From: Pandoraea captiosa
GTDB lineage: Bacteria > Pseudomonadota > Gammaproteobacteria > Burkholderiales > Burkholderiaceae
NCBI RefSeq assembly: GCF_902459775.1
Contig: NZ_CABPSQ010000002.1
Span: 930,001-994,000 of the forward strand
Direction of reading: 5' to 3'
DNA length: 64,000 bases
Shown: positions 17,155 through 27,134 of the stretch, piece by piece
Layout of the letters: every line of letters starts with the position of its first letter
How positions within the stretch are numbered: position 1 is the stretch's first letter
Translations under genes and position numbers: made by a program
Notes under the pieces: generated by a model
The model's database searches: none
What the model was told of the DNA's origin: nothing
The model's input: only the letters and a program-made list of their open reading frames with translations

Positions 17155-18033
17155 ATGAAAAACGTGATGGGCGTGTACAGCGCACCGCGCCAGCACTGGG
17201 TCGGCGACGGTTTTCCCGTTCGCTCGCTGTTCTCGTATCAAAGCCACGGCAAGCAGCTCAGCCCGTTCCTGCTACTGGACTATGCCGGCCCGGCACACTT
17301 CAACCCGGCCAGTCAGCCGCGCGGCGTCGGGATGCATCCGCATCGCGGTTTTGAGACAGTGACCATCGTCTACGAAGGGGAAGTGGCGCATCGCGATTCC
17401 ACCGGTCAGGGTGGCGTGATCGGTCCCGGAGACGTGCAGTGGATGACTGCGGGTAGCGGCATCCTGCACGAAGAGTTTCATTCGGAGCGATTCACGCAAT
17501 CGGGCGGCCCGCTCGAGATGGTGCAGCTCTGGGTCAATTTGCCGGCGCGTAGCAAGACGACCCGGCCGGGCTATCAGGCCATCGCTCAGCGCGATATTCC
17601 GGCGCTGGCACTGCCTCGCGATGCCGGAACGGTGCGGCTGATTGCCGGTGAGTACGACGGCCAGCGCGGCCCGGCGCACACCTTTACCCCGTTGAGCGTC
17701 TGGGATCTGCGTCTGAAACAGGGTGGCGTTGCCGAATTGCCGGTTCCGCAGGGATGGAATGCCGCGCTGGTCGTGCTGCGCGGCACGGTGCGGGTGAACA
17801 CGAGCGCCCTGGCGGGCGAGGCCCAGATGGTGGTGCTTGAGCGCCTCGGCAGCGGGGTCTGCATCGAAGCCAACACGGATGCCGTCGTGCTTCTGCTGGC
17901 CGGTGAGCCCATCGATGAACCCATCGTCGGCTATGGGCCATTCGTCATGAACAGCCAGCAGGAAATCGCTCAGGCGATCGCGGATCTGAACAGCGGGCAC
18001 TTCGCCGAGCCTGCGCCAGGTCCTGCCGCTTAA
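17155..18033 (+). CDS. Pirin family protein
   Basis: A 292-residue bicupin. The N-terminal cupin has the complete metal site of pirins: His61 and His63 in HPHRGFET, and His105 with Glu107 in GILHEEFHSE. Pirins bind iron; some act as quercetin 2,3-dioxygenases, others as redox-linked regulators, and the sequence does not tell which. The C-terminal cupin (about 160-280) lacks the ligands, as usual. AGGAGAG before the ATG sets the start. It is divergent from a LysR gene and is followed by a YcaC-like hydrolase 114 bases later on the same strand, possibly co-regulated. Confidence 0.9.
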   Translation: MKNVMGVYSAPRQHWVGDGFPVRSLFSYQSHGKQLSPFLLLDYAGPAHFNPASQPRGVGMHPHRGFETVTIVYEGEVAHRDSTGQGGVIGPGDVQWMTAGSGILHEEFHSERFTQSGGPLEMVQLWVNLPARSKTTRPGYQAIAQRDIPALALPRDAGTVRLIAGEYDGQRGPAHTFTPLSVWDLRLKQGGVAELPVPQGWNAALVVLRGTVRVNTSALAGEAQMVVLERLGSGVCIEANTDAVVLLLAGEPIDEPIVGYGPFVMNSQQEIAQAIADLNSGHFAEPAPGPAA

Positions 18034-18147
18034 CCCGGCTTTCTAACCCGCCTTCCATTGATCGTTCGCCCGCCGTCGATGCGCCTTGCCTCCGACGGCG
18101 GACATATTCCCGGTGCATCCGCACCTCGCATACCAAGGAGCTACATC

Positions 18148-18825
18148 ATGAGCCAACCCGCCAACTTCAACGGCCAGCGCCCCGTCATCGACCCCGCCGA
18201 CACGGCCATGCTGCTGATCGATCACCAAAGCGGCCTGTTCCAGACCGTGGGCGACATGCCCATGCCTGAACTGCGCCAGCGCGCGGCGGCGCTTGCCAGA
18301 ATGGCAACGCTGTGCAAATTACCGGTCATCACGACGGCTTCGGTTCCGCAGGGCCCGAACGGCCCGCTGATTCCGGAGATTCACGAGAACGCACCGCACG
18401 CCCAGTACATCGCGCGCAAGGGCGAGATCAACGCGTGGGACAACCCCGAATTCGTCGCTGCCGTGAAGGCAACGGGCCGCAAAACGCTGATCATCGCGGG
18501 CACGATTACCAGCGTGTGCATGGCGTTTCCGTCCATTTCAGCTGTGGCTGACGGCTACAAGGTGTTCGCGGTGATCGACGCCTCCGGCACGTATTCGAAG
18601 ATGGCGCAGGAGATTACGCTTGCGCGCGTGGTGCAGGCTGGCGTGGTGCCCATGGACACGGCCGCCGTGGCTTCGGAGCTGCAGAAAACCTGGCACCGGG
18701 ACGACGCGCAGCAATGGGCCGAGATCTACACGAAGATTTTCCCGGCCTATCAATTGCTGATCGAGAGCTATACGAAGGCGCAGGACGTCCAGAAAAACAG
18801 CGAAGTGCTGGATTCGGTGCGCTGA
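18148..18825 (+). CDS. Isochorismatase-family hydrolase (YcaC-like)
   Basis: A 225-residue cysteine hydrolase. The catalytic triad is complete: Asp25 (LLIDHQSG), Lys91 ([10 protein letters not shown]) and Cys124 ([10 protein letters not shown]). The motif DNPEF and the pattern around the cysteine match the YcaC branch, whose substrate is unknown, rather than true isochorismatases or nicotinamidases. AAGGAG eight bases before the ATG at 18148 decides the start over an upstream TTG. Often found near pirin genes and induced by electrophiles in related bacteria (family knowledge, not shown here). Confidence 0.88.
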   Translation: MSQPANFNGQRPVIDPADTAMLLIDHQSGLFQTVGDMPMPELRQRAAALARMATLCKLPVITTASVPQGPNGPLIPEIHENAPHAQYIARKGEINAWDNPEFVAAVKATGRKTLIIAGTITSVCMAFPSISAVADGYKVFAVIDASGTYSKMAQEITLARVVQAGVVPMDTAAVASELQKTWHRDDAQQWAEIYTKIFPAYQLLIESYTKAQDVQKNSEVLDSVR

Positions 18826-18944
18826 TTCGGATAGATCCGCCGTTCGATTCGCTCTTTTTTCAATGCCCTGAGAAACGCTCTGCGACGTCGTTGTCGTGGC
18901 GGTTGACCCGGCGGTCCGCCATCCTCGGGAGCGGCTTGTGCCGT

Positions 18945-19736
18945 CTAATTGAATGCCTTGTTGACAAACAAATAGGCGGCATTAGGCGCGAGTGAATTCC
19001 GCGTGAACACGGAAAACTGCGCCTTGAACTTGATGCTGCACTTGCACTCGGGAATGTTGTAGGCGACGGCGGGGCCGACCGCCGCGCTTGCAAACCGGTT
19101 ACCGCCCGGCACCGGCTGGCCGTTCATCTTGTCGTCGGTGAATTGCCGGGCGTAGTAACCGGCCACGCCCACTTGCCACCGGCCGATGATTTCGCTGATG
19201 GCAACGTCAACATCTGCCACGAGCCCGTTCGTGTAGTTCCTCGCGGTGTTCTTGCCGGCCACATCCAGAAAGAAGTGGACGCTGAACTCGGTACCGTCGC
19301 CCAGCGCGTTGGGGCCGGTCAGATACGTCAGCGCCGCATTCGGAATGTAGTAGTAGGTGTTCTGGCCTGTGGTGTACAGATCCGTCGTGTTGTACTTGCC
19401 GATCGGAATGACCATCGAATAGTCAAGTTTGACCGTCAATCCGCGCGGCATGCCTGCATCGACCGGACCAAGGTGCTTGCTCCACGTCAGCACGTCCGTG
19501 TACAGATCGTTCATGCCTTTGAAGTTCTGGCGCTTCCCATTGACCGTGATATTGCCCCATCCGAAGCCGGTCGCTACTGAGGTGCCGAGCGTTCCTCCGA
19601 ACAGTTGGAACGGATAGACATACAGCAGGCCGAATTCGCCAATGCCGCCCGGCAGGCGGACCGACGTCGTGGAACTCTTGCCAGAGTCACCGTAGAACTT
19701 TGTCCCGCTAAATCTCCGGGAGCGGTGATCGGCCGT
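18945..19736 (-). pseudogene. 5'-truncated SphA/phenol-meta-pathway outer-membrane protein
   Basis: The C-terminal part of a protein of the phenol-degradation MetA/SphA type (a predicted outer-membrane channel): landmarks DYSMVIPIGKYN, NTYYYIPNAALTYLTGP, GTEFSVHFFLDVAG, and a C-terminal strand ending in AFN. The first ATG in frame (19514) lies inside the conserved region, and coding-like sequence continues in frame without a stop upstream (GEFGLLYVYPFQLFGG, GFGWGNITVNG) until it collides with the end of the fumarylacetoacetate-hydrolase gene at 19739. So the signal peptide and roughly the first hundred residues are gone. Probably not functional. Confidence 0.78.
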
Positions 19737-19738
19737 TT

Positions 19739-20617
19739 TCAGTCCTTTTCGGGACGTGAGGCGACCACTCGGTTTTCGATCTCTCCGATGCCTTCGATCT
19801 GCATGCGAACGACGTCGCCCGGCAACAGGAAGAGAGGCGGCTGGCGCGTCGCGCCAATGCCGGCAGGCGTACCGGTCGCCAACACGTCGCCCGGTTGCAG
19901 CGTCATGGCATGGCTGAGCTCTTCGATTTGCTCAAAGATGTTGAAGCGCATTTCCGCCGTGTTGCCGTCCTGGCGGAGTTCGCCGTTGACCCATGTGCGG
20001 ACCTGAAGCGAGTGAGGATCCGGAATCTCGTCGGCCGTGACCATCCACGGCCCCAACGGCCCGAGCGAGTCGAACGATTTCGCAAGCGTGATGGTGGGAC
20101 TCCGGCCGTGGCGCTCGCGGATGCTGGCGTCGTTCGAGACGGTGTATCCGGCGATGTACTTCGCAGCGTCGCGCGCGCAAACTTTGCGGCAGGGGCGGCC
20201 GATGATAACGGCGAGCTCCACTTCATAGTCGAGCGTCGACATGCCCTCCGGGACAACGAGATCGTCATACGGGCCTGTGATGCACGAGACCTGCTTGTTG
20301 AACCATATCTGGTGCTCGCCTACCGTAACGTTCAGATGCGCAATTTCACGGATATGCGATTCGTAGTTGCCACCGATCGCCAGAAATGCGGCCGGCCGAC
20401 GAACGGGGGGCAGCAGCCGCACGGTCGAGAGCGGCAGGCGCACAGTCGACTGCTGCGCGAGCATTGCCAGTATTTGCCACGACGTGTCCATGCCCGGCAA
20501 CCAGTCGATGAGTTCGGGCGAGTGCGCGGGTAGCCCGGCCGTCACGTCGATGATCGTGTCGGCCTGGACGACACCGATGCGATCTCTGCCGCCTTCGCGG
20601 AACATGGCGAGTTTCAT
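19739..20617 (-). CDS. Fumarylacetoacetate hydrolase family protein
   Basis: A 292-residue FAH-family hydrolase/isomerase that cleaves or rearranges 2-oxo/beta-diketo acids in aromatic or sugar-acid degradation. Visible: the N-terminal half-domain, the catalytic/metal region FLAIGGNYESHI, the metal ligands in DYEVELAVIIGRPC, and the C-terminal DVLATGTPAGIGATR. Intact and of normal length. A good ribosome site (AGGAGA) precedes the ATG. It lies exactly between two genes that have lost their 5' ends and point away from it (SphA remnant leftward, AraC remnant rightward), so it seems to have replaced their shared promoter region. Substrate unknown. Confidence 0.88.
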   Translation of the reverse strand: MKLAMFREGGRDRIGVVQADTIIDVTAGLPAHSPELIDWLPGMDTSWQILAMLAQQSTVRLPLSTVRLLPPVRRPAAFLAIGGNYESHIREIAHLNVTVGEHQIWFNKQVSCITGPYDDLVVPEGMSTLDYEVELAVIIGRPCRKVCARDAAKYIAGYTVSNDASIRERHGRSPTITLAKSFDSLGPLGPWMVTADEIPDPHSLQVRTWVNGELRQDGNTAEMRFNIFEQIEELSHAMTLQPGDVLATGTPAGIGATRQPPLFLLPGDVVRMQIEGIGEIENRVVASRPEKD

Positions 20618-20720
20618 CTCGTCTCCTGAGTGTTGTCGTCAAGCGTGTGAGTCACAAATCCAGCGTGAGCAGGGCCGATTTCGCCCGAGAGACGCAAGGC
20701 AAGATCACGTCGATCGCTTT

Positions 20721-21350
20721 CAGACGCGTGCCTTCGGCGAATCGCCCGACCGGGGCATCACGTCGACGTTTTTCGTCGGTATGGCTCCGAGCAAGGGCGT
20801 AAGCACATCGCTGTTCGACGCGTTACCCGACGTCCTCTTGCTGAACTTCAACGAGTTGCCTGCATGGCTATGCCGCGCGACCGACGTGATTCGCGAGGAA
20901 CTGACATGCCAGCGCCCGGGGTTTCGATCGGTCGCCGTGCGTCAGGCCGAGTTGATCGTGATCGACATCATTCGGCATTACATTGCGTCTCACACGCCGC
21001 GCTTGCCCGCATGGGTGTCGCTGCCCGACGATTCGCGCGTGGCGATGGCATTGCGAGAGTTCCATCGCGACATATCACGACCGTGGACGCTGGAGACACT
21101 GGCGAGCGCTGCGGGAACGTCGCGCTCTCGTCTGATCGCCGCGTCACAGCACGAGCTAGGGGAGGGGCTGTTCAGCTACATCACGCGTTTTCGCATGCAG
21201 GAGGCTGCACGGCTGCTTGCGCAGACGTCGCAATCGGTCGGTCGTATCGCGTGGCAGGTCGGAAACCAATCCGAAGCCGCGTTCTCGATTGCGTTCAAGC
21301 GCCAGAATGGGGTGCAACCACGACAGTTCCGAAGCGCTGGCCAACGCTAG
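20721..21350 (+). pseudogene. 5'-truncated AraC regulator (cupin-type)
   Basis: The C-terminal two-thirds of an AraC regulator of the Cupin_6 group. The AraC helix-turn-helix pair is intact (WTLETLASAAGTSRSRLIAA and VGRIAWQVGNQSEAAFSIAFKRQNG), as is the inter-domain region with RQAELIVIDIIRHYI. The cupin part is cut: recognisable sequence begins only at about GITSTFFVG, and upstream codons have no pilot start or cupin motifs. The first ATG in the conserved part is at 20781 (189 residues). The DNA-binding part might still be made, but the ligand domain is lost. Confidence 0.7.
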
Positions 21351-21466
21351 CTAATACGGAATAGCAGGTTGCGTTTGCACCGAAGCAAGCGGATCCGGGC
21401 ACAAAGTGATGTGAAACAATTGACTCCGAAGCGTCGCTTGCTCGAACGCTCAGAAGGGCAAAAGAT

Positions 21467-21514
21467 CCGGTGTCTCGGGAGACACCGGGAACGCGACCTT
21501 ACGATCGCGTTCCC
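21467..21514. terminator. Two abutting perfect hairpins
   Basis: Hairpin A: CCGGTGTCTC (21467-21476) with GAGACACCGG (21479-21488). Hairpin B: GGGAACGCGA (21487-21496), loop CCTTACGA, TCGCGTTCCC (21505-21514). They share two bases. They sit between the convergent AraC remnant and the chloroperoxidase-like gene, so a terminator or processing element is likely, although there is no T tract. Confidence 0.6.
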
Positions 21515-21625
21515 ACTACTATTGGCGGTCCAACTCGGCGGAGAAGATGAAACTGGAGAGCCGGCCGCGGGCCCGCCGATCACGACCGATTCGTTTCGCA
21601 CATGGCGTTAGTGCACCTGCGGGAT

Positions 21626-22624
21626 TCAGGTGCCAAGGAAGGCCAGCAGGTCGGCATTGACCTGGTCGGCGTTGACCACGCACATGCCGTGCGAGGCGCC
21701 AGGGTAGACTTTCAGCGTGGCATTCTTGACGATCTTGGCGGATAGCTTGCCCGCGTTGTCGATCGGCACGATCTGGTCGTCGTCGCCATGCAGGATCAGC
21801 GTGGGTACGTCGATCTTCTTCAGGTCCTCGGTGTAGTCCACTTCCGAGAACTCCTTAATGCACAGGTACTGTCCCAGGATGCCGCCGGCCATGCCCTGCG
21901 CCCAGAACGCGTCGACAGTGCCCTGCGATACCTTGGCGTTGGGGCGGTTGAAGCCGAAGAACGGTGTGGCCAGGTCCTTGTAGAACTGCGAGCGGTTCTC
22001 GGCAACGCCCTTGCGGATGTTGTCGAACACTTCCAGCGGCAGGCCGTTCGGGTACGCGGCGCTCTTGGCCATGGTCGGCGGCACAGCGCCGATCAGCACG
22101 GTCTTGGCCACGCGCTTCGTGCCATGGCGGCCGATGTAGCGGGCGACTTCGCCGCCACCGGTGGAATGGCCGACCAGCGTGGCGCCCCTGATGTCCAGCG
22201 CATCGAGTACGGCGGCCAGGTCATCGGCGTAGGTGTTCATGTCGTTGCCCTGGGCCGGCTGGTCCGAGCGGCCATGGCCGCGGCGGTCGTGAGCGATCAC
22301 GCGGAAGCCCCTCTGCACCAGGAACAGCATCTGGGCGTCCCAGGCGTCGGCATCGAGCGGCCAGCCGTGCGAGAACACCACCGGACGGCCCGAACCCCAG
22401 TCCTTGTAGAAGATGCGCGTGCCGTCCTTGACGGTCACGAAGTGACCCTGCTTCGACTGGTGGCCGGCGGCCGGCGCGGCTTGGGCGACGGCCGGCGTCA
22501 GCGCGGCGATCGAAGCCACCGATGCGGCGGCGGCGCCCACCGTGCTGCCGACCAGCAGCTTGCGGCGCGCGGCACCCGGTTGATCCAGTTGTTCAGCGTT
22601 TTGTTGGAGGACGATGTTCGACAT
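21626..22624 (-). CDS. Tat-exported chloroperoxidase-like alpha/beta hydrolase
   Basis: A 332-residue member of the cofactor-free (non-haem) haloperoxidase/perhydrolase group of alpha/beta hydrolases. The triad is complete: Ser in GHSTGGGE, Asp in [10 protein letters not shown], His in GASHGM. Unlike most relatives it carries an N-terminal twin-arginine signal ([19 protein letters not shown], Ala-rich, cut near AQA), so it should act in the periplasm. A second copy without the signal is at 58841 and is clearly homologous over the whole mature length. It follows catalase on the same strand with a 185-base gap, suggesting joint use against peroxide or peracid stress. Confidence 0.9.
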   Translation of the reverse strand: MSNIVLQQNAEQLDQPGAARRKLLVGSTVGAAAASVASIAALTPAVAQAAPAAGHQSKQGHFVTVKDGTRIFYKDWGSGRPVVFSHGWPLDADAWDAQMLFLVQRGFRVIAHDRRGHGRSDQPAQGNDMNTYADDLAAVLDALDIRGATLVGHSTGGGEVARYIGRHGTKRVAKTVLIGAVPPTMAKSAAYPNGLPLEVFDNIRKGVAENRSQFYKDLATPFFGFNRPNAKVSQGTVDAFWAQGMAGGILGQYLCIKEFSEVDYTEDLKKIDVPTLILHGDDDQIVPIDNAGKLSAKIVKNATLKVYPGASHGMCVVNADQVNADLLAFLGT

Positions 22625-22703
22625 GAGCTTTTCCTGAAAAAAATGATTGAAGTTATTTGATGACGCCGAAACCGGCCCTTACTTTTGCGTCTTGCGCGAA
22701 CCG

Positions 22704-22750
22704 TCGGTGTACGGGGCAGGCTTGCAACCTTGGCGCCATCGGTGTACGGG
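22704..22750. repeat. Direct repeat TCGGTGTACGGG, two copies
   Basis: Copies at 22704-22715 and 22739-22750, in the gap between catalase and the chloroperoxidase-like gene. Meaning unknown; it could be a small duplication or a regulator site. Confidence 0.5.
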
Positions 22751-22809
22751 TCCGCGCTCCCGGCGCGCAGATCCGGTTAGTACAACGATCGCGAGTCATC
22801 CAGGGATGA

Positions 22810-24255
22810 TTACTTCTCTTCGATCTTCTCGATGGCGGCCGCGACACCGGCGCCGTAGGCCGGCTCAGCCTGCGTGCAGTGGTCGATGTGCCGTTGCTGC
22901 ACGGGCTTGGACACGCCCTTGATGGCGCGGGCCGTGTTGTCGAACAGCGCCTGCTGCTGGGCCGGCGACATCAGTCGGAACAGGTCGCCGGCCTGCGAGA
23001 AATAGTCGTCGTCGACGCGGTGGTTCCAGTGGTCGGCCGCGCCTTCCACCGACAGCGGCGGCTCGCGGAAGTCCGGCTGCTCGGCCCACTCGCCGCGCGT
23101 GTTCGGCTCGTAGCCGATGGTGCCGCCCGCGTTGCCGTCGGTACGGCCACGGCCATCGCGGTGATAGCTGTTGACGTACTTCGCGGCCTTCGGCGCGTTC
23201 ACAGGAATCAGGTGATGGTTCACCCCCAGGCGATAGCGCGCGGCGTCACCATACGAGAACAGGCGACCTTGCAGCATCTTGTCCGGCGAGAAGCCGATGC
23301 CCGGCACTATCGTCGACGGCGCAAACGCGGCCTGTTCCACCTCGGCGAAATGATTCTCCGGATTGCGGTTCAGCTCCATCACGCCCACTTCGATCAGCGG
23401 GTAATCCTTCTTCGACCAGACCTTGGTCAGGTCGAAGGGGTTGTAGCGATACTTGCCGGCGTCGGCCTCAGGCATGATCTGCACGAACAGCTTCCAGCGC
23501 GGGAATTCCTTGCGCTCGATGGCTTCGTAAAGGTCGCGTTGATGGTACTCGCGGTCCTGCCCGGTCACCTCGGCCGCCTCGGCGTCGGTCAGGTTCTGGA
23601 TGCCCTGCTGGGTGACGAAATGGAACTTCACCCAGTAGCGCTGCATGTCCTGGCTGATGAAGCTGTAAGTATGGCTGCCGAAGCCGTGCATATGGCGCCA
23701 GCTACGCGGAATGCCGCGGTCGCTCATCACGATGGTGACTTGGTGCAAAGCCTCGGGAAGGCTGGTCCAGAAGTCCCAGTTGGTCTCGGCGTTGCGCATG
23801 CCTGTGCGCGGGTCGCGCTTCACGGCGTGGTTCAGGTCGGGGAACTTGAGCGGGTCGCGCAGGAAGAACACCGGCGTGTTGTTGCCCACCAGGTCCCAGT
23901 TGCCTTCCTCAGTATAGAACTTGACGGCGAAGCCACGGATGTCGCGCTCGGCATCGGCAGCGCCGCGTTCGCCGGCCACCGACGAGAAGCGCACGAACAA
24001 CTCGGTATTCTTCCCGATTTCGGAGAACAGGTTGGCGCGCGTGTATTTGGTGATGTCGTGCGTGACGGTGAACGTGCCATAGGCGCCTGACCCCTTGGCA
24101 TGCATGCGACGCTCGGGGATGACTTCGCGGTCGAAATGGGCGAGCTTTTCCAGGAACCAGACATTCTGGAGCAACGCCGGGCCGTGCTGGCCAGCCGTCT
24201 GGATGTTGTTGTTGTCGACGACGGGCGCGCCGAAAGATGTCGTGAGCTTTTTCAT
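22810..24255 (-). CDS. katA: Monofunctional haem catalase (small-subunit, clade 3)
   Basis: A 481-residue catalase that dismutes hydrogen peroxide. Catalytic His52 is in [12 protein letters not shown], Asn125 in [10 protein letters not shown], and the haem-iron tyrosine in [14 protein letters not shown]. The length and the NADPH-type region point to clade 3 small-subunit enzymes. It is cytosolic (no signal). Transcribed towards the Tat-exported hydrolase. The upstream region (24256-24466) holds two GAACAGGT direct repeats (24378 and 24391) but no convincing OxyR site that I can recognise. Confidence 0.94.
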   Translation of the reverse strand: MKKLTTSFGAPVVDNNNIQTAGQHGPALLQNVWFLEKLAHFDREVIPERRMHAKGSGAYGTFTVTHDITKYTRANLFSEIGKNTELFVRFSSVAGERGAADAERDIRGFAVKFYTEEGNWDLVGNNTPVFFLRDPLKFPDLNHAVKRDPRTGMRNAETNWDFWTSLPEALHQVTIVMSDRGIPRSWRHMHGFGSHTYSFISQDMQRYWVKFHFVTQQGIQNLTDAEAAEVTGQDREYHQRDLYEAIERKEFPRWKLFVQIMPEADAGKYRYNPFDLTKVWSKKDYPLIEVGVMELNRNPENHFAEVEQAAFAPSTIVPGIGFSPDKMLQGRLFSYGDAARYRLGVNHHLIPVNAPKAAKYVNSYHRDGRGRTDGNAGGTIGYEPNTRGEWAEQPDFREPPLSVEGAADHWNHRVDDDYFSQAGDLFRLMSPAQQQALFDNTARAIKGVSKPVQQRHIDHCTQAEPAYGAGVAAAIEKIEEK

Positions 24256-24466
24256 AAGAGTCTATTGATGTGCGGCCCTGCCTCTGGAGCATTGCGCGTG
24301 CATTTTTTCGGTTCTACCAACAAGCTTCCTTCCAATGTCCTTCATAGGGATGGAAAGGAATGCCATCTTTTACACACGAACAGGTACATGGAACAGGTGA
24401 TCGTGCAGCGTGTCGCACCTACACAATTTCTACTGTCTCAGCGATGTCCATCCGCTCTTCCATCGG

Positions 24467-25432
24467 TCAACCAGCTCGACGAAACAGGCGCCCTCTCAGC
24501 AGAAGCCCCAGCGTCAATAAGATCAACGAGCCGATTGCCACATTGACAAAGATAAACACCGGCAATGCAATGCTCGCGAACAGGGAATCCGGCGCAAGGG
24601 TTGCTGCACGCATGCACGAAAGCCCCAACGCCGTGATCCCAAAACTGAACGCCCAGAACCCGGGTGTCGCGCCAGATACCAGAAACCAACGTGAGAGCCG
24701 CAACAGGAACAGCAGTTGCAGCAATCCGTAGCCGACCATTGCACAGAAAGGCCAGTCAAGCCTGCCGCCCGTCACCGCAAGATATGCCGTCGCACCGACC
24801 ACTGGCGGCGCAAGCTGGATACCAAGCGTCGGCCGAACCGCAGGCGCCAGTTCGTCGCCCAGATAAAGGCGATAAGTGATAATCGACTCCAGGGCGAACC
24901 ATGAAAACAGTCCAGCCCCGAAGAAAAGTTTGGCCAGATCCATCCAACCAAGCGAGGCCACGGCCATCGCGGAGACAAAGTTGCCCGCCACCGTCGGCAG
25001 ATACATGACCGCGGTAGTGTCACTAAGCTTGCGGCCGCCGCGCATCATGCCTCCGCTGCGAAACGTCGAGAAGGCCAGTTGGGCAACCACGCCGATGACG
25101 ATCAAGGTCGTCCCAATCGCCGGCGCAAAGCCGTGCAGCCAGACCGCGACCAACAGCGTCGCCACCGGTATCAGACCGATAAAGCAGCAGGCTACCGGAT
25201 GCCGGGCTTCGGCGAGTGCCTCGTCGCGGTGCGCGAGCCATTTGGCGACGAATGAGAGCACGAGCACCGCCCAGATAAACGTGGTAACTGCAAACAGCAC
25301 ATCGGATACCGTTGCCCTGATGCCCCACAACGTGTGGGCAATTCGCCAGCAGTTCGATAGACCGGCCATGCCGAGCACAATGCCCATAGCGGACGCCGGA
25401 ATCGAGAACCCTTTCGTCGTCGGCGAAGTCAT
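24467..25432 (-). CDS. TehA/SLAC1-family membrane exporter
   Basis: A 321-residue membrane protein of the TDT/SLAC1 fold with about ten hydrophobic helices, starting FSIPASAMGIVLGMAGLSNCWR and including GNFVSAMAVASLGW and FWAFSFGITALGLSC, hallmarks of TehA-like anion channels or C4-dicarboxylate carriers linked to tellurite resistance. Its start overlaps the DUF302 stop (ATGA), so the two are translated together. It is the last gene of a seven-gene leftward run. Substrate unknown; in this setting an organic acid formed by the upstream enzymes is plausible. Confidence 0.87.
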   Translation of the reverse strand: MTSPTTKGFSIPASAMGIVLGMAGLSNCWRIAHTLWGIRATVSDVLFAVTTFIWAVLVLSFVAKWLAHRDEALAEARHPVACCFIGLIPVATLLVAVWLHGFAPAIGTTLIVIGVVAQLAFSTFRSGGMMRGGRKLSDTTAVMYLPTVAGNFVSAMAVASLGWMDLAKLFFGAGLFSWFALESIITYRLYLGDELAPAVRPTLGIQLAPPVVGATAYLAVTGGRLDWPFCAMVGYGLLQLLFLLRLSRWFLVSGATPGFWAFSFGITALGLSCMRAATLAPDSLFASIALPVFIFVNVAIGSLILLTLGLLLRGRLFRRAG

Positions 25433-25932
25433 CGTGCCTCTTGGTTTGCCAATGCACTGAATATCGCCCGCAGCTTTTCATCGAGGACCTTGCCAACGGC
25501 GCCGACGGCATCCCCGAACCGACTAAAGAGCGATGACGGCAGGTCGTACTCGACCTGCGTGACTTGGTCACCATTGCTAAAGACGAGCAAGGTCAGCGGC
25601 GCGTACAACGCGGCGCGCATATCATGCCGCGTCATGCGCCACGCCACGAGGGGATTGCCGATGTGATAGCGGATGGAAACGCGTGGCTCGCCGCCCAGTG
25701 CGAACAGGACGCCGTGATCCAGCTTGTCGAACAGCATCAGTCCGTGCGGACCTTCCATCTCCGCGATCCGCGCTTCTGCGGCGGCCGGATCTTGATACAT
25801 CAACTCCAACGCGCCGTGATCCAGCTTTCCAAGTTGTTGTTCGAACAGCCAGCAGAACTCATCCGGCGCAATTTCGAAGATCTCGCTGACGTGTGTCACC
25901 GAAAGGTTTGTCTGTACTATCGTCGAAGTCAT
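25429..25932 (-). CDS. DUF302 protein
   Basis: A 167-residue cytosolic protein of the DUF302 fold (NLSVTHVSEIFE..., EARIAEMEGPHGLMLFDKLDHG, YHIGNPLVAWRMTRHD, ALYAPLTLLVF), a small alpha-beta dimeric fold of unknown function, often near redox or stress genes. The start at 25932 has CAGGAG eleven bases upstream; a longer frame reaches into the non-coding gap. It overlaps the TehA-like gene by four bases. A large hairpin precedes it in the 159-base gap, so this pair may be expressed differently from the enzymes upstream. Confidence 0.82.
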   Translation of the reverse strand: MTSTIVQTNLSVTHVSEIFEIAPDEFCWLFEQQLGKLDHGALELMYQDPAAAEARIAEMEGPHGLMLFDKLDHGVLFALGGEPRVSIRYHIGNPLVAWRMTRHDMRAALYAPLTLLVFSNGDQVTQVEYDLPSSLFSRFGDAVGAVGKVLDEKLRAIFSALANQEAR

Positions 25933-25955
25933 CCTGCCAACTCCTGGTTCGTAAG

Positions 25956-25989
25956 TGGAGGGCCCTGCCGCCCTGCAAGGCGGCCTCCA
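25956..25989 (-). promoter_or_regulatory. Nested hairpin before the DUF302-tehA pair
   Basis: Outer arms TGGAGG/CCTCCA (25956-25961, 25984-25989) and inner arms GCCGCC/GGCGGC (25967-25972, 25979-25984) form an interrupted stem about 25 bases before the DUF302 start. It could be an RNA processing or stability element that separates the last two genes from the rest of the operon. Confidence 0.45.
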
Positions 25990-26091
25990 TGGTCCACCAG
26001 GGGGCCTCGACAATCGTCGCGCGCCCGGTGCCGCCGCCGGTCCATAAAGGACTGCGTGCCAGGCCCGGCGGACGAGCCCGGATCGCTTGGT

Positions 26092-27099
26092 TCAGCTACG
26101 TGCAAGGACAATTTTCCCTACGGCCTTGCTGCTCTCCAGTACTGCGTGCGCACGACGCAGGTTATCGACCGTGATGTCGCCATAGTGTTCGCCAACCGTG
26201 GTCTTGAGTACTCCCTCATCGAGCAATGCAGCCACACGGTCGAGCAGTCTGTGCTGTTCGACCATGTCGGCCGCACGGTGCATCGAACGTGTGAACATGA
26301 ACTCCCAGTGCAACGAGATCGACTTGAGCTTGAGAGGCATCGCATCCAGCGTGGCGGGATCGTCAATCAGTGCCAACTGACCTTGCGGCTTGAGCAGTTC
26401 CACAATCTGCGCGTAGTAGCTGTCCGTATGAGTCAGGCTGATGACGTGGTCCACCTGGTGAATGCCCATCGCCGTAAGCTGCGGTTGCAGGGGCTGGCTA
26501 TGGTTGACTACGAGGTGCGCACCCAGATCCGTTACCCACTTCCGAGTTTCGGGTCGCGACGCCGTGCCGATCACAGTCAGGCCCGTGAGCTGGCGTGCCA
26601 ACTGGACAAGGATAGAGCCCACGCCGCCACTGGCGCCAATGACCAGTAGGCTTTGTCCGTGGGCACCGCCCTCCGCAATGCGCAGACGATCGAACAGCAG
26701 TTCCCAGGCGGTAATGCTCGTCAACGGCAGGGCTGCCGCATCGGCAGCCTTCAACGACTTGGGGCAATGGCCGGCAATGCGTTCGTCCACGAGTCCGTAC
26801 TCCGCGTAGCTGCCTTGTCGCGTAATATCGCCCGCATACCAGACCTTGTCGCCCACCTTGAACAGCTCCACCGCCTCGCCGACCGCTTCCACGGTGCCTA
26901 CCGCATCCCAGCCCAGTACACGAGGACCATTCGGTTGCACGCCGAGACGCAGCTTGCTGTCTACCGGATTCACGGCAATTGCCTCGATCCTGACCAGTAG
27001 GTCACGCGCTTGCGGTTCCGGTCGGGGCAGTTCCATTTCGTACAGGGCGCGCGGATCATCGATCGGCAGGCCGGCCTTCTCGTAAACAATCGCTTTCAT
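26092..27099 (-). CDS. Zinc-free medium-chain reductase (quinone oxidoreductase type)
   Basis: A 335-residue medium-chain dehydrogenase/reductase of the zeta-crystallin/ZADH type that reduces quinones or activated alkenes with NADPH. The N-terminal GroES-like part has AVNPVDSKLRLG (no catalytic zinc cysteine) and GWDAVGTVEAVG; the cofactor domain has VIGASGGVGSILVQLAR. Length is normal. It is the fifth gene of the leftward run, 35 bases after an alpha/beta hydrolase. Detoxification of enones or quinones is the most likely job, but the true substrate is unknown. Confidence 0.88.
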   Translation of the reverse strand: MKAIVYEKAGLPIDDPRALYEMELPRPEPQARDLLVRIEAIAVNPVDSKLRLGVQPNGPRVLGWDAVGTVEAVGEAVELFKVGDKVWYAGDITRQGSYAEYGLVDERIAGHCPKSLKAADAAALPLTSITAWELLFDRLRIAEGGAHGQSLLVIGASGGVGSILVQLARQLTGLTVIGTASRPETRKWVTDLGAHLVVNHSQPLQPQLTAMGIHQVDHVISLTHTDSYYAQIVELLKPQGQLALIDDPATLDAMPLKLKSISLHWEFMFTRSMHRAADMVEQHRLLDRVAALLDEGVLKTTVGEHYGDITVDNLRRAHAVLESSKAVGKIVLARS

Positions 27100-27134
27100 T
27101 CTGCTTGACTCCTCGAAAGGGAAATGCAGCGCGC

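Noticed and set aside
22879-24090. 403-codon rightward open frame
   Set aside because: Antisense of catalase, no domain and no start signal.
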